Shown here in pieces: positions 1-10,468 of a DNA stretch of 64,000 bases. Below the pieces are notes generated by a model. The model saw only the letters and a program-made list of their open reading frames with translations. It made no database searches and was not told the DNA's origin. The stretch comes from Bifidobacterium santillanense. Its GTDB lineage: Bacteria; Actinomycetota; Actinomycetes; Actinomycetales; Bifidobacteriaceae. Both the position numbers and the translations under genes were made by a program. Position 1 is the first letter of the stretch, and the number at the start of each line of letters is the position of its first letter. The stretch spans positions 62,001-126,000 of the forward strand of contig NZ_JAFEJS010000001.1 in the NCBI RefSeq assembly GCF_018555385.1, in the 5' to 3' direction.

Positions 1-237
1 TGGGAGGGATTCGGCGACGCTCTGGGCACCGTCGTGGACGGTTCGCTGCTCGATTGCGGCAGAGAGGGGCTCGCCATGTTCGCCGGTTGCGCGCTCGGAC
101 GCGAGACCCGCGGAGACAAGCCGCTGCCCGTCGAACCGCTCTACCTGCGCCGACCCGACGCGGAGGTGCCCGCGCCCCTCAAGCACGTCCTCGGCCACGA
201 GGGCGCCACGCGCGGCGACGCGAAGGCACGACGATGA
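1..237 (+). CDS. tsaB: TsaB, tRNA threonylcarbamoyladenosine biosynthesis protein (C-terminal part)
   Basis: Only the last 78 codons are present; the gene begins before the window. The tail has the TsaB C-terminal look, with the short motif VEPLYLRRPDAE near the end. TsaB is the non-catalytic partner of TsaD in making the t6A modification of ANN-decoding tRNAs in the cytoplasm. Its stop codon overlaps the rimI start as ATGA, and rimI overlaps tsaD in the same way, so tsaB-rimI-tsaD forms one translationally coupled operon, a gene order common in Actinobacteria. The call rests largely on this context because the actin-like core lies outside the window. Confidence 0.82.
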   Translation, partial: WEGFGDALGTVVDGSLLDCGREGLAMFAGCALGRETRGDKPLPVEPLYLRRPDAEVPAPLKHVLGHEGATRGDAKARR

Positions 238-869
238 CGGGGACGAACGCCACGCGCAGCGGGACGCCGGAGGAACGGCCCGCGCCCCTTACGGACGGTC
301 TGCGCATCATCGGCATCGATGCGATCGATCGCGATGCGGTCGTCGACGCCATCGCCAGGCTCGAGAGGGAGCTCTTCGGACGCGGCGCATGGAGCGCGAA
401 CATGGTGCGTGAGGAACTCGATGCGCCCGCCCGCACGTACTACGCGTGCATCGACCGGAACGGCGACGACGGCGACGACATCGTCGGATACGCGGGATTC
501 TGGTACGACGGCGACGACGCGGAGCTCATGACCATCGGCGTCGCCGAGTCGCATCGACGTCGCGGCATCGCGGCGCACCTGCTCGCGACGCTCGTCGACG
601 AGGCCAAACGGCAGGGGGCCGCGCGCATGCTGCTCGAGGTGCGCGTCGACAACGATCCCGCGCTCGCGCTGTACGAACGCTTCGGCTTCGCCAGACTCGG
701 ACTGCGAAAGCGCTATTACCAGCCCGAGGGCATCGACGCCTACACGATGGCGCTTGATCTGGAGCCGCGCGTGGTCGGCTTCCGGTCGCCGTCCGAGACG
801 GACGAGACGGACGCGAGCGGTCAACAGGAACTTCAGGAACGCAACGAACGGAAAGAGGACAACCGATGA
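234..869 (+). CDS. rimI: RimI-type GNAT N-acetyltransferase
   Basis: 211 residues. RimI acetylates the N-terminal alanine of ribosomal protein S18 using acetyl-CoA. The GNAT fold spans about residues 22-180: the acetyl-CoA motif A HRRRGIAAHLL lies at about 107-117, and the NDPALALYERFGF segment is typical of RimI. The ATG at 234 was chosen because it overlaps the tsaB stop (ATGA); an upstream extension of the frame would run inside tsaB. The first 20 residues and the last 30 (acidic, Gln-rich) are poorly conserved extras. The 3' end overlaps tsaD by ATGA. Confidence 0.88.
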   Translation: MTGTNATRSGTPEERPAPLTDGLRIIGIDAIDRDAVVDAIARLERELFGRGAWSANMVREELDAPARTYYACIDRNGDDGDDIVGYAGFWYDGDDAELMTIGVAESHRRRGIAAHLLATLVDEAKRQGAARMLLEVRVDNDPALALYERFGFARLGLRKRYYQPEGIDAYTMALDLEPRVVGFRSPSETDETDASGQQELQERNERKEDNR

Positions 870-1909
870 GCGAACCCGTGGTGCTGGGCATCGAATCGAC
901 CTGCGACGAGACGGCTGCGGCCGTCGTGCGGGGACGCACGCTGATCTCCAACGTGGTCGCCTCCTCGATGGAGGAGCACGCGCGATACGGCGGCGTCATC
1001 CCCGAGATCGCCTCGCGCGCGCACGCCGAGGCATTCGTGCCGTGCGTCTCCAAGGCGCTCGCCGATGCGAACATGACGTTGTCCGACGTGGATGCGATCG
1101 CCGTGTCCGCCGGTCCGGGACTGGCCGGCTGCCTCGCCGTCGGCGTCTCCGGCGCCAAGGCCCTCGCATGGGCCTCCGGCAAGCCGCTCTACGGCATCAA
1201 CCACGTGATCGGGCACATCGCCGTCACCCAGCTGCAGTTCGGCCCGTTCCCGGCCGATACGCTCGCCCTGATCGTCTCCGGCGGGCATACGTCGCTGCTG
1301 CATGTCGAGGATGTGGCGCGTCACATCGACGTGGTCGGCACCACGCTCGACGACGCGGCGGGGGAGTGCTTCGACAAGGTCGCGCGACTGCTCGGGTTCC
1401 CGTATCCGGGCGGTCCGCACATCGACCGTCACGCCCAGCATGGCAATCCGCACGCCATCAAGGTGCCGCAGGGCCTGACCCAGGGGCAGGCAGGCGCCAA
1501 GCATCCGTACGATTTCAGCTTCTCCGGAGTCAAGACCGCCGTCGCCCGGTGGGTGGAGGGCGAACAGGCGGCCGGACGCGAGATCCCGGTCGACGACGTG
1601 TGCGCGTCGCTCGCCGACTCCGTGGCGACCGTGCTCGCGAAGAAGGCCATGCGCGGCTGCCGCCAGTACGATTCGAACACGCTGATCGTCGGCGGCGGGT
1701 TCTCCGCGAACTCCCAGCTGCGCGCCAAACTGCTCGAGTTCGGCAGGTCCAACGGCGTCGAGGTGCGCATCCCCGAATTGAAGCTGTGCACCGACAACGG
1801 CGCGATGGTCGCCATGCTCGGCGTGAATCTCGTCGAGGCCGGGGTCGCCCCGAGCGCCCCCGACTTCGCAATCGATTCGGCGATGCCCCTGACCAAGGTG
1901 TCGATGTAG
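866..1909 (+). CDS. tsaD: TsaD, tRNA N6-adenosine threonylcarbamoyltransferase
   Basis: 347 residues, the usual length. TsaD transfers the threonylcarbamoyl group to A37 of ANN-decoding tRNAs. Visible signatures are the N-terminal ASKHA segment GIESTCDETAAAV, the metal-ligand pair in NHVIGH (about H113 and H117), the nucleotide-binding stretch VSGGHTSLL, and the late LCTDNGAMVA motif. The start overlaps the rimI stop. This is an essential core gene and nothing unusual is seen. Confidence 0.97.
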   Translation: MSEPVVLGIESTCDETAAAVVRGRTLISNVVASSMEEHARYGGVIPEIASRAHAEAFVPCVSKALADANMTLSDVDAIAVSAGPGLAGCLAVGVSGAKALAWASGKPLYGINHVIGHIAVTQLQFGPFPADTLALIVSGGHTSLLHVEDVARHIDVVGTTLDDAAGECFDKVARLLGFPYPGGPHIDRHAQHGNPHAIKVPQGLTQGQAGAKHPYDFSFSGVKTAVARWVEGEQAAGREIPVDDVCASLADSVATVLAKKAMRGCRQYDSNTLIVGGGFSANSQLRAKLLEFGRSNGVEVRIPELKLCTDNGAMVAMLGVNLVEAGVAPSAPDFAIDSAMPLTKVSM

Positions 1910-2065
1910 CCGATCGTTTCCGAAGGAGGATCTTTCGTCCGACGGGCGTCCACGCCGGGCGAAAAGCCTTGCGGCTGGCCGAGACACGCCGAATTTCCAT
2001 TTTCGGTGATGTTCCTGTACAGTATCCGTCTTGTGCGAACGAGAGAGATCTTGTGAGCAAGCCAT

Positions 2066-2138
<73 letters not shown>

Positions 2139-2183
2139 CTTCTTCCGGTCGGGCGTGAGTCCGGTTGGTTGATAACTGAATAT

Positions 2184-2256
<73 letters not shown>

Positions 2257-2413
2257 CCCATCGAAAGCCGCTGGCGCATGCCCGCGGCTTTCTGCATGTC
2301 CGGGCGCAACGAAGCCGTTGCCGCAACCCCTCCGTGTGTCCGAACGGCGCGTCGTCCGCGGCGGCGCTAGCATCACAGGTAACGAACGGATGTACGGCAA
2401 GGAGGCCGGGATC

Positions 2414-2602
2414 ATGGACGTGAGAATCATGAGGATAGAACGTGGCGTGTTCGCCGTGCTCCATGACGGCGTGGGGGCCGGCACGGTGCGCAAGCAGCGC
2501 TTCGGCATCAGACGCATGTGGCTGGCCGACGGAGCCAACGGCGCACAGGGCGTGTTCCCGTCGAAGAAGGTCGCCGCCGAGTGGCTGGTGCAGCGTGCCT
2601 GA
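2414..2602 (+). CDS. Conserved-looking small protein of unknown function (62 aa)
   Basis: No recognised family. The ATG at 2414 was chosen because a strong ribosome binding site (AAGGAGG, 2399-2405) sits 8 bases upstream. The 62-residue product is basic, begins MDVRIMRIERGVFAVLHDG, has a cluster RKQRFGIRRMW and ends with a short helix-like segment. It lacks signal peptide and membrane segments. It is flanked by tRNA-Asn and thrS but is probably its own unit. The good RBS supports a real gene; the function is unknown. Confidence 0.55.
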   Translation: MDVRIMRIERGVFAVLHDGVGAGTVRKQRFGIRRMWLADGANGAQGVFPSKKVAAEWLVQRA

Positions 2603-2779
2603 CGCGTCTGAACGGAGGGCCTCCCGCGAATGAACGTTGCGTGACCCATCCCGCCAACCCGTTCGCCAAGCGAACGCGGCTTGCGCATGTCGCCGTACGT
2701 GCCTATCGTGTTGCACTGTTGATTACACGGTCCAGGCCTGCCCATTGGTAACGCGGGCCCCGATAGCAAAGGACACATC

Positions 2780-4813
2780 ATGGCGCAAAGCTCCATCTCC
2801 ATCACGGTCAACGGCGAAGCGAAGGAGGTGGAAGCCACCACCACCGGCGTCGAGCTCTTCGCGGACGACAAGGACATCATCGCGGTCCGTCTCAACGGCG
2901 AACTGCGCGATCTGTACACCCCGCTCGCCGACGGCGACACGGTCGAGTCCGTCGCCCTCGATTCCGAGGACGGCCTCGGCATCATGCGCCACTCCGCGAC
3001 GCACGTCATGGCTCAGGCCGTGCAGGAACTGTTCCCGAACGCCAAGCTCGGCGTCGGCCCGATCATCAAGGACGGCTTCTACTACGACTTCCAGGTTGAC
3101 CAGCCCTTCACGCCGGACGATCTGAAGCAGATCGAGAAGCACATGCAGCGCATCATCAAGTCCTCCCAGTCGTTCCGCCGTCGTGTGGCGACCGAGGAGG
3201 AGGCCCTCGCCGAGGAGGCCGATCAGCCGTTCAAGATCGAGCTGATCCAGGACAAGGAGGCGCATCTCGACCCCTCCACCGCCACCGAGATCTCCGGCAA
3301 GGAGCTCAGCTTCTACGACAACGTCGACCGTGACGGCAACGTGGTGTGGAAGGACCTGTGCCGCGGACCCCACCTGCCGAACACCCGCTTCATCAAGGCG
3401 TTCAAGATCGAGCGTTCCGCCGCCGCCTACTGGCGCGGCAGCGAGAAGAACCCGACCATGCAGCGCATCTACGGCACCGCATGGGCCACCAAGGAGGACC
3501 TCAAGGCCTACCAGACCCGTCTGGAGGAGGCCGCCAAGCGCGATCACCGCAAGCTCGGCGCCGAGATGGATCTGTTCTCCTTCCCGGAGGAGATCGGACC
3601 GGGCCTGGCCGTCTTCCACCCGAAGGGCGCGGCCGTCATCAACGCGATGGAGGACTACTCCCGCGAGATGCACCGCAAGTACCACTACAGCTTCGTGCAG
3701 ACCCCGCACATCACCAAGGGCGGCCTGTACGAGACCTCCGGCCACCTGCACTGGTACAAGGACTCCATGTACCCGGCGATGCGTCTGGACGAGGAGCGCG
3801 ACGCCGACGGCAACATCACCAAGCAGGGCTTCGACTACTACCTCAAGCCGATGAACTGCCCGATGCACAACCTGATCTTCAAGTCCCGCCAGCGCTCCTA
3901 CAAGGAGCTGCCGCTGCGACTGTTCGAGTTCGGCACCGTGTACCGCTACGAGAAGTCCGGCGAGGTCCACGGTCTGACCCGTGTGCGTGGCCTGACCCAG
4001 GACGATTCCCACATCTACTGCACCCGCGAGCAGATGAAGGGCGAGCTGACCAACCTGCTGACCTTCGTCCTGAAGGTCCTCAAGGACTTCGGCCTGAACG
4101 ACTTCTACCTCGAGCTGTCCACCAAGGACGAGCACAAGTACGTCGGCTCCGACGAGATCTGGGAGGAGGCGACCAATACGCTCGCCGAGGTCGCCAAGGA
4201 CTCCGGCTTGAGCCTCGTGGCCGATCCGGGCGGCGCCGCCTTCTACGGCCCGAAGATCTCCGTGCAGGCCCGCGACGCGATCGGCCGCACCTGGCAGGTG
4301 TCGACCATCCAGCTCGACTTCAACCTGCCCGAGCGCTTCAAGCTCGAGTACATCGCGGCCGACGGCACCCACCAGCGTCCGGTGATGATCCACCGCGCGC
4401 TGTTCGGCTCCATCGAGCGCTTCTTCGCCGTGCTGCTCGAGCACTACGCCGGCGCGTTCCCGGCGTGGCTCGCCCCGGTGCAGGTCCTCGGCGTCCCGGT
4501 CGCCGACGAGTTCGCCCCGCACCTGGCCGGCTTCGTCAAGAGCCTCGAGGACGAGATGGTCCGCTGTGAGATCGACTACTCCGACGACCGCTTCGGCAAG
4601 AAGATCCGCAACGCCTCCAAGTCCAAGGCGCCGTTCATCCTCATCGTCGGCGAGGAGGACATGAACAACAACGCGGTGAGCTTCCGCTTCCGCGACGGCA
4701 GCCAGCTCAACGGCGTCCCGGTCGACGAGGCCCGTGCGAAGATCCTCGAGGTCATCAAGAAGCGCGTCCAGGTCAACACGGCCGACGACTTCAAGGCCGC
4801 GACCGAGGACTGA
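2780..4813 (+). CDS. thrS: Threonine-tRNA ligase
   Basis: 677 residues. Charges tRNA-Thr with threonine using ATP. Domains in order are the N-terminal TGS (about 1-70), the editing domain with HSATHV (about 75-80), the class II catalytic core with [10 protein letters not shown] (zinc-binding Cys) and the motif 2 region [20 protein letters not shown], and a C-terminal anticodon-binding domain. The ATG at 2780 follows AAAGGA. The 177-bp upstream region shows no recognisable T-box leader. Codon use is strongly biased to C/G-ending codons, as expected of a highly expressed gene. Confidence 0.98.
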   Translation: MAQSSISITVNGEAKEVEATTTGVELFADDKDIIAVRLNGELRDLYTPLADGDTVESVALDSEDGLGIMRHSATHVMAQAVQELFPNAKLGVGPIIKDGFYYDFQVDQPFTPDDLKQIEKHMQRIIKSSQSFRRRVATEEEALAEEADQPFKIELIQDKEAHLDPSTATEISGKELSFYDNVDRDGNVVWKDLCRGPHLPNTRFIKAFKIERSAAAYWRGSEKNPTMQRIYGTAWATKEDLKAYQTRLEEAAKRDHRKLGAEMDLFSFPEEIGPGLAVFHPKGAAVINAMEDYSREMHRKYHYSFVQTPHITKGGLYETSGHLHWYKDSMYPAMRLDEERDADGNITKQGFDYYLKPMNCPMHNLIFKSRQRSYKELPLRLFEFGTVYRYEKSGEVHGLTRVRGLTQDDSHIYCTREQMKGELTNLLTFVLKVLKDFGLNDFYLELSTKDEHKYVGSDEIWEEATNTLAEVAKDSGLSLVADPGGAAFYGPKISVQARDAIGRTWQVSTIQLDFNLPERFKLEYIAADGTHQRPVMIHRALFGSIERFFAVLLEHYAGAFPAWLAPVQVLGVPVADEFAPHLAGFVKSLEDEMVRCEIDYSDDRFGKKIRNASKSKAPFILIVGEEDMNNNAVSFRFRDGSQLNGVPVDEARAKILEVIKKRVQVNTADDFKAATED

Positions 4814-4896
4814 ACCTCCCCACGCCTCCCCATGCGGCGTGCGAGGCGCGCCGCGGCCGGTGCCGCTCCCGAACCGACGTGATTCGGCGTGACCGG

Positions 4897-4939
4897 CCGG
4901 CGTTCCCCGATGCGGGTTTTCCGCACCGGGGAACGCCGG
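4897..4939 (+). terminator. Strong GC hairpin between thrS and yebC
   Basis: An 18-pair stem (CCGGCGTTCCCCG, one A/C mismatch, TGCGG) closes on the loop GTTTT. No T tract follows, which is common for actinobacterial terminators. It lies 83 bp after the thrS stop and 69 bp before yebC, so it probably separates the two transcripts. Confidence 0.6.
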
Positions 4940-5008
4940 TTGTCGGCGAACCGGCCTAAAATCGTCTCGTTTGTCAGTTATCCGTACATATAACCTGCTA
5001 GGAGCATT

Positions 5009-5764
5009 ATGTCAGGTCATTCCAAGTGGGCGACCACCAAGCACAAGAAGGCCGCCATCGACGCCAAGCGCGGCAAGCTCTTCGCCAAGCTCATCAAGAA
5101 CATCGAGATCGCGGCCCGCACCGGCGGCGGCGACCCGGACGGCAACCCGTCCCTGTACGACGCCATCTACAAGGCCAAGAAGGCCTCCATGCCGGCCGAC
5201 AACATCAAGCGCGCCGTCAAGCGCGGCTCCGGTGAGGAAGCCGGCGGCGCCAACTACGAGGACATCGTCTACGAGGGCTACGCCCCCGCCGGCGTCGGCC
5301 TCATCATCGAGTGCCTGACCGACAACCGCAACCGCGCGGCCGCCGAGGTCCGTTCCACCCTGACCAAGGGCAACGGCTCCCTGGCCACCTCCGGTTCCGT
5401 CTCCTTCAACTTCGAGCGCAAGGGCCAGATCGAGGTCCCGTCCGAGGGCGTCGACTTCGACGACCTGTTCGAGAAGGCCGGCGACGCGGGCGCCGAGGAC
5501 GTCGTCGACGACGGCGATGTCTTCACCGTGGTCACCGATCCGTCCGACCTGCACACCGTCCGCAAGGCCCTGCAGGATGCCGGCTTCGACTACGATTCCG
5601 CCGATATGGTCATGCGCCCGAAGAACGAGGTCGAGCTGACCCTCGAGGACGCGCGCAAGGTCTCCAAGCTCATCGACAACCTCGATGATCTGGACGACGT
5701 GCAGAACATCTACTCCAACTGGACCGCCTCCGATGAGGTCATGGCCCAGCTCGACGAGGAGTAA
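5009..5764 (+). CDS. yebC: YebC/PmpR family transcriptional regulator / TACO1-like translation factor
   Basis: 251 residues, the normal family size. The family start [23 protein letters not shown] is intact, and the later [16 protein letters not shown] and [11 protein letters not shown] signatures are typical. Family members bind DNA, and some have been implicated in relieving ribosome stalling at proline-rich stretches; which role applies here cannot be told from sequence. It lies 6 bp before ruvC, as in many Actinobacteria, and probably heads the yebC-ruvCAB-yajC-apt operon. RBS GGAG precedes the ATG. Confidence 0.95.
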   Translation: MSGHSKWATTKHKKAAIDAKRGKLFAKLIKNIEIAARTGGGDPDGNPSLYDAIYKAKKASMPADNIKRAVKRGSGEEAGGANYEDIVYEGYAPAGVGLIIECLTDNRNRAAAEVRSTLTKGNGSLATSGSVSFNFERKGQIEVPSEGVDFDDLFEKAGDAGAEDVVDDGDVFTVVTDPSDLHTVRKALQDAGFDYDSADMVMRPKNEVELTLEDARKVSKLIDNLDDLDDVQNIYSNWTASDEVMAQLDEE

Positions 5765-5770
5765 ATCCTC

Positions 5771-6355
5771 GTGATCATCCTAGGCGTCGACCCCGGGCTC
5801 ACACGCTGCGGGGTCGGCGTGATCGAAGCCGGCGCGCACCGCCGGCTTTCGTTTATCCACGTGGACGTCGTGCGCTCCTCGCCGGACGTCTCGCAGGATC
5901 TGCGACTGCTCGCCATCTACAACGGGCTGGTCGACAAGATCGAGACCTACGCGCCGGACGCCGTGTCCATCGAGCGCGTGTTCGCCCAGTCCAACCGCAA
6001 CACCGTGCTCGGCACCGCGCAGGCCGCCGGCCTCGCCATGCTCGCCGCCGCGCAGCGCAACATCCCGGTCGCGCTGCATACGCCGACCGAGGCGAAGCTC
6101 GCCATCACCGGCAACGGCCAGGCGCAGAAGATCCAGGTCGAGCGCATGGTCACCCGCATCCTTAACCTGAACAGGATGCCCACGCCCGCCGATGCCGCCG
6201 ACGCGCTGGCGCTGGCGATCTGCCACGCGCTGCGTCCGGCCGGCGCACTGCAGGGCGGGGAGCGCGAGGAGCACCTCACCCCGGCCCAACGGCAGTGGGC
6301 CGACGCCGCCAAGAAGGCGACGAAGCGGCGCATCAACGCCGATCGAGGCATGTGA
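5771..6355 (+). CDS. ruvC: Crossover junction endodeoxyribonuclease RuvC
   Basis: 194 residues from a GTG start. RuvC cleaves Holliday junctions after branch migration by RuvAB. Catalytic acidic residues are visible: D7 in [11 protein letters not shown], the Glu in SIERVF and the Asp pair in [14 protein letters not shown]. The gene follows yebC by 6 bp and precedes ruvA by 34 bp. Confidence 0.96.
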   Translation: MIILGVDPGLTRCGVGVIEAGAHRRLSFIHVDVVRSSPDVSQDLRLLAIYNGLVDKIETYAPDAVSIERVFAQSNRNTVLGTAQAAGLAMLAAAQRNIPVALHTPTEAKLAITGNGQAQKIQVERMVTRILNLNRMPTPADAADALALAICHALRPAGALQGGEREEHLTPAQRQWADAAKKATKRRINADRGM

Positions 6356-6389
6356 TACACTATCGAACAGTTGTTCGATAGGAGGTGTC

Positions 6390-7013
6390 GTGATCGGTTC
6401 GCTACACGGCATGGTAGAGACGGTGGACGCCTCGGCCATGCTCATCGAGGTCGGGGGAGTCGGGTACGAGGTGCGCATGCCCGCCGCCGACCTGTCGCGC
6501 GTCCATGGCGGCATGGAGACGAAGGTCTATACCTATCTCAACGTCTCGCAGGACGCGATCACGCTGTACGGGTTCCTCGAGCCCGCGGCAAAGCGCACGT
6601 TCCTGCAGCTGCTCAAGGTCTCCGGCATCGGTCCCAAGGTGGCGCTGTCGCTGCTGTCCACGTTGAATCCCACGCAGCTGGCCAAGGCCATCGCCGACAA
6701 CGACGCGACCGCCCTCGCCAAGGCTCCGGGGCTTGGCAAGAAGGGTGCGCAGAAGATCATCCTCGAACTGAAGGGTTCCATCGATCTCGAAGCACTCGAG
6801 GAGACCGGCTCCGCGGTCACCACCGCCCGGCCCGAGGACAAGGGCGCGCTGCAGGTCGTCGAGGGGCTCATGTCCCTCGGCTGGCGCGAGCAGGACGCCG
6901 AACACGCGGTGCAGGTGGCCTGCGAGGCCAACGGCATCGCCACGCCGATCGCCGACGACGACGTGCCCAGGGTGCTGCGCCTCGCCCTGGCCTCGCTGGA
7001 CAGGGGACGGTGA
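6390..7013 (+). CDS. ruvA: Holliday junction branch migration protein RuvA
   Basis: 207 residues. RuvA binds the four-way junction and loads RuvB. The GTG at 6390 was chosen because GGAGGTGTC lies directly upstream and the protein then begins MIGSLHGMVE, the family start. The OB fold is at about 1-65. Helix-hairpin-helix motifs follow (VSGIGPKVALSLL and APGLGKKGAQKII), and the RuvB-binding domain III is C-terminal. The end is 9 bp before ruvB. Confidence 0.96.
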   Translation: MIGSLHGMVETVDASAMLIEVGGVGYEVRMPAADLSRVHGGMETKVYTYLNVSQDAITLYGFLEPAAKRTFLQLLKVSGIGPKVALSLLSTLNPTQLAKAIADNDATALAKAPGLGKKGAQKIILELKGSIDLEALEETGSAVTTARPEDKGALQVVEGLMSLGWREQDAEHAVQVACEANGIATPIADDDVPRVLRLALASLDRGR

Positions 7014-7022
7014 TAGCGGCAT

Positions 7023-8123
7023 ATGAACGAACCGTACATCAACGGCGACTTCGCGCAGCCGGGAGGCAACGAGAACATCGGTGCGAACGAGGAGTCGCTG
7101 CGCATGGTTTCCTCGCAGCCGGTCGGCAACGAGCCGGTCAGCGACGAGGAGCTGCGTCCGCACGTCCTCGACGGATTCATCGGCCAGCCCCGGCTCAAGG
7201 CACAGCTCCAGCTGTTCCTCGACGCCGCGCGCAAGCGCGAGGTGCCGCCGGACCACATCCTGCTCGCCGGCCCTCCGGGACTGGGCAAGACCACGTTGGC
7301 GATGATCGTCGCCAACGAGCTCGGCGTGCCGATCCGCATCACCTCCGGTCCGGCCATCCAGCACGCGGGTGATCTCGCGTCGATCCTGAGCTCGCTGGAC
7401 GCTGGGGAGGTGCTGTTCGTCGACGAGGTGCACCGTCTGCCGCGCGCCGCCGAGGAGCTGCTCTACATCGCGATGGAGGACTTCCGCGTCGACGTCATGG
7501 TCGGCAAGGGTCCCGGCGCATCGTCGATCCCGCTCACCCTGCCGCGCTTCACGATGATCGGCGCCACCACGCGCGAGGGCATGCTGCCATCGCCGCTGCG
7601 CGCCCGCTTCGGCTTCACCGCGCATCTCGACTTCTATCCGGTGGGGGAGCTGGAGAAGCTCGTCGAACGCTCGTCCGCGGTGCTCGGCGTCGCGCTCGAC
7701 GAGGGCGCGTCGCATGAGCTCGCGTTGCGTTCGCGCGGCACGCCGCGTATCGCCAACCGTCTGCTGCGCCGCGTGCGTGATTGGGCGATCGTCCACGATC
7801 TGCCGTCGGTCGGTCCGGAGGATGTCAAGGAGGCCCTGGCGCTCTACCAGATCGACGCCGAAGGCCTCGACCGCCTCGACATCGCCGTGCTCAACGCCAT
7901 CGTGCGCAACTTCAACGGCGGCCCCGTCGGCCTCAACACGCTCGCCGCGATGGTAGGCGAGGAGTCGGAGACCGTGGAGACCGTGTGCGAGCCGTATCTG
8001 GTGCGTGAGGGATTCCTCATCCGCACGCCCAAGGGCCGCGTCGCCACGGACAAGGCCTGGCGTCATCTCGGCATACGACCGGACGCCGACGGAGGGAAGT
8101 CCGATGTCAGCAAGCTTTTCTAA
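7023..8123 (+). CDS. ruvB: Holliday junction branch migration ATPase RuvB
   Basis: 366 residues. AAA+ motor of branch migration. Walker [10 protein letters not shown], Walker [10 protein letters not shown], sensor 1 GATTREG and the C-terminal winged-helix domain ([17 protein letters not shown]) are present. The first 40 residues are a poorly conserved, Asn/Glu-rich extension compared with many RuvB proteins. It is part of the ruvCAB operon. Confidence 0.97.
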   Translation: MNEPYINGDFAQPGGNENIGANEESLRMVSSQPVGNEPVSDEELRPHVLDGFIGQPRLKAQLQLFLDAARKREVPPDHILLAGPPGLGKTTLAMIVANELGVPIRITSGPAIQHAGDLASILSSLDAGEVLFVDEVHRLPRAAEELLYIAMEDFRVDVMVGKGPGASSIPLTLPRFTMIGATTREGMLPSPLRARFGFTAHLDFYPVGELEKLVERSSAVLGVALDEGASHELALRSRGTPRIANRLLRRVRDWAIVHDLPSVGPEDVKEALALYQIDAEGLDRLDIAVLNAIVRNFNGGPVGLNTLAAMVGEESETVETVCEPYLVREGFLIRTPKGRVATDKAWRHLGIRPDADGGKSDVSKLF

Positions 8124-8171
8124 ACTTGAGGTTTTGGACTAGTCATTTCCCGACCGGAAGGACCATTTTTC

Positions 8172-8612
8172 ATGGATCAGATCGGATTTATCCTCCTGCT
8201 CGTCGTCGTCATGGGCGGCATGATGTGGTGGCAGTCGAAGAAGGCCAAGGAACAGCAGAAGAAGGTCAAGGACTTCCGCTCCAACCTGCAGCCCGGCACC
8301 GAGGTCATCACCATCGGCCAGATCATCGGCACGGTCGTCTCCGTGGACGAGCAGTACGAGGAGGTCGTCATCGACTCCGAGGGCTCGAAGCTGCGCGTCG
8401 GCTTCAACGCCATCTCCCGCGAGTACGTCCGTCCCGCGTACGTCTCCGACGACGAGGTGGACGAGAACGGCAACCCGCTGCCGAAGGATGATCAGGACGG
8501 CCAGAACGCCGAGGCCGAGTACGGCGAGGCCCAGGTGAACGTCGAGGAGTCCCTCGCCGCGAACAACGCCGAGACCGCCGGCGCCGCCGAGACCGAGAAG
8601 GAAGCCAAGTAA
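8172..8612 (+). CDS. yajC: YajC, preprotein translocase accessory subunit
   Basis: 146 residues. It has one N-terminal membrane segment (about 4-20, IGFILLLVVVMGGMMWW) followed by the basic KKAKEQQKKVK stretch and the YajC core (LQPGTEVITIGQIIGTV). YajC associates with SecDF at the inner membrane. secD/secF do not follow here. The last 45 residues are acidic and Ala/Glu-rich. It ends 3 bp before apt. Confidence 0.93.
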   Translation: MDQIGFILLLVVVMGGMMWWQSKKAKEQQKKVKDFRSNLQPGTEVITIGQIIGTVVSVDEQYEEVVIDSEGSKLRVGFNAISREYVRPAYVSDDEVDENGNPLPKDDQDGQNAEAEYGEAQVNVEESLAANNAETAGAAETEKEAK

Positions 8613-8615
8613 CCC

Positions 8616-9197
8616 ATGGCCGGCAGCGACATCACGATCAAGGACCTCGCCAAGGTCGGCGCCGAAGACGCCGAATACCTCGTCTCCCTGGTCCGCTCCA
8701 TTCCGGGCTTCCCGAAGGAAGGCATCATCTTCCGCGACTTCATGCCGGTGCTGGCCGACGCCAGGGGCCTCGACGTGCTGATGCGCGCCCTCGAGGCGGC
8801 CCTGCCGCTGCCGGCCGACGAGTTCGACTCCATCGCCGGGCTCGAATCGCGCGGATTCCTGTTCGGCCCGGCGCTGGCCCACCATCTGGGCAAGGGATTC
8901 ATCGCCATCCGCAAGGCGGGTAAGCTTCCGCCCGAGACGATCGGCGAGTCCTACGAGCTCGAATACGGCACCGCCACCGTCGAGATCGAGACCGCCGCGG
9001 TCGCACCCGGCGAACGGGTGCTCATCGTCGACGACCTCATCGCCACGGGCGGCACCGCCAAGGCGGGTGCAGACCTCATCGAGAAGGCCGGCGGCACGGT
9101 CGCCGGATTCAGCTTCGTCATGGGTCTCGACGGCCTCGACGGCCTCGACAGGCTCGGCGACGTCCCTGTGAGCACTCTGATCTCCATGCCGGCCTAG
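8616..9197 (+). CDS. apt: Adenine phosphoribosyltransferase
   Basis: 193 residues. Salvages adenine to AMP with PRPP. The PRPP-binding loop VLIVDDLIATGGTAKAG and the hood segments FPKEGIIFRDF and GLESRGFLFG are clear. It is the last gene of the ruv-yajC-apt run. The C-terminal GLDGLDGLDRLGD stretch is a small in-frame repeat. Confidence 0.96.
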   Translation: MAGSDITIKDLAKVGAEDAEYLVSLVRSIPGFPKEGIIFRDFMPVLADARGLDVLMRALEAALPLPADEFDSIAGLESRGFLFGPALAHHLGKGFIAIRKAGKLPPETIGESYELEYGTATVEIETAAVAPGERVLIVDDLIATGGTAKAGADLIEKAGGTVAGFSFVMGLDGLDGLDRLGDVPVSTLISMPA

Positions 9198-9265
9198 CCG
9201 ACGGGATGATACGGGCGGACCACACAAAACGAAGAACGTAAGTTCAACCACACTACGGAAGAGCA

Positions 9266-10468
9266 ATGGATCTTTACGAATACCAGGCGCGTCAGCTGCT
9301 CGAAGAACAGGGCATCCCCACGCCGAAAGCCATCTACGCACAGAACTCGCATGAAGTGGCCGAGGCCGCCGACCAGCTCGGCTACCCCTGCGTCGTCAAG
9401 GCCCAGGTCAAAATCGGCCACCGCGGCCAGGCCGGCGGCGTCAAGCTCGCCAAGAACCGCGACGAGGCCATCCTGGACTCCGAGGCCATCCTGCCGATGA
9501 CCATCCACAAGCACAAGGTCAACGGCGTGCTCGTGGCCGAGGGCAAGAACATCCTGCACGAGTACTACGTGTCCATCTCCGTGGACCGCACCTCGCGCGA
9601 CTACGACGTGCTCGCCACCGCCAACGGCGGCACCGAGGTCGAGGAGATCGCCAAGGAGCACCCCGAAGCGGTCAAGCGCCTGCACATCGAGGCCCTCGAC
9701 GACTTCGACCTCGAGGCCGCGACCAAGATGGCCGAGAGCATCGGCTTCTATCACGCAGACGTCGATCAGGCTGCCCAGATCCTGCTCAAGATGTGGAAGT
9801 GCTTCAAGGAGAACGACGCCACGCTCGTCGAGATCAACCCGCTCGCCAAGATCGGCGATCCGGACGACGAATCCTCCAAGAGCCTGTGCGCGCTCGACGC
9901 GAAGATCTCCCTCGACGACAACGCCGCCTTCCGTCACGACGGATGGAAGCGCTTCTCCGATCCGCTGGCCAACGACGAGTTCGAGCGTCGCGCCAAGGAC
10001 CACGGCCTGCACTATGTGCACCTCAAGGGCCAGGTCGGCGTCATCGGCAACGGCGCCGGTCTCGTGATGAGCTCCCTTGACGCCGTCTCCGGCGCCGGCG
10101 AGGAGCAGGGCACCGGCGTCAAGCCCGCCAACTTCCTCGACATCGGCGGCGGCGCCTCGGCCGAGGTCATGGCCGCCAGCCTCGAGATCGTGCTGTCCGA
10201 CCCGCAGGTCGAGTCGGTGTTCATCAACGTGTACGGCGGCATCACCTCCTGCGAGCAGGTCGCCAAGGGCATCCTCGAGGCGGTCGACGCGCTCGGCGGC
10301 ACCAAGCCGATCGTCGTGCGATTCGACGGCAACGCCGCGGCCGAGGGCCTCGCGATCCTCGCCGAATCGAACACCCCGAACGTGCACGTCGCGCAGACCA
10401 TGGAAGAGGCCGCCAGCGAGGCCGCGCGCATCGCCGCGGCCGCCCAGAAGACCAAGGAGAACAACTGA
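9266..10468 (+). CDS. sucC: Succinate-CoA ligase (ADP-forming) subunit beta
   Basis: 400 residues. With SucD it interconverts succinyl-CoA and succinate with ATP formation. The N-terminal ATP-grasp fold opens [20 protein letters not shown], and the C-terminal CoA-ligase domain carries [12 protein letters not shown] and [18 protein letters not shown]. The stop overlaps the sucD start (TGATG). In bifidobacteria, where the TCA cycle is regarded as incomplete, this enzyme probably serves succinyl-CoA supply or succinate formation. Confidence 0.96.
   Translation: MDLYEYQARQLLEEQGIPTPKAIYAQNSHEVAEAADQLGYPCVVKAQVKIGHRGQAGGVKLAKNRDEAILDSEAILPMTIHKHKVNGVLVAEGKNILHEYYVSISVDRTSRDYDVLATANGGTEVEEIAKEHPEAVKRLHIEALDDFDLEAATKMAESIGFYHADVDQAAQILLKMWKCFKENDATLVEINPLAKIGDPDDESSKSLCALDAKISLDDNAAFRHDGWKRFSDPLANDEFERRAKDHGLHYVHLKGQVGVIGNGAGLVMSSLDAVSGAGEEQGTGVKPANFLDIGGGASAEVMAASLEIVLSDPQVESVFINVYGGITSCEQVAKGILEAVDALGGTKPIVVRFDGNAAAEGLAILAESNTPNVHVAQTMEEAASEAARIAAAAQKTKENN

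Noticed and set aside
2603..2779. T-box riboswitch before thrS
   Set aside because: No T-box consensus or specifier hairpin could be recognised in the 177 bp.
2723..4522. Long open frame antisense to thrS (599 codons)
   Set aside because: It mirrors a strongly biased, highly expressed gene. Translation is Val/Leu/Gly/Asp-rich without domains, as antisense frames in GC-rich DNA are.
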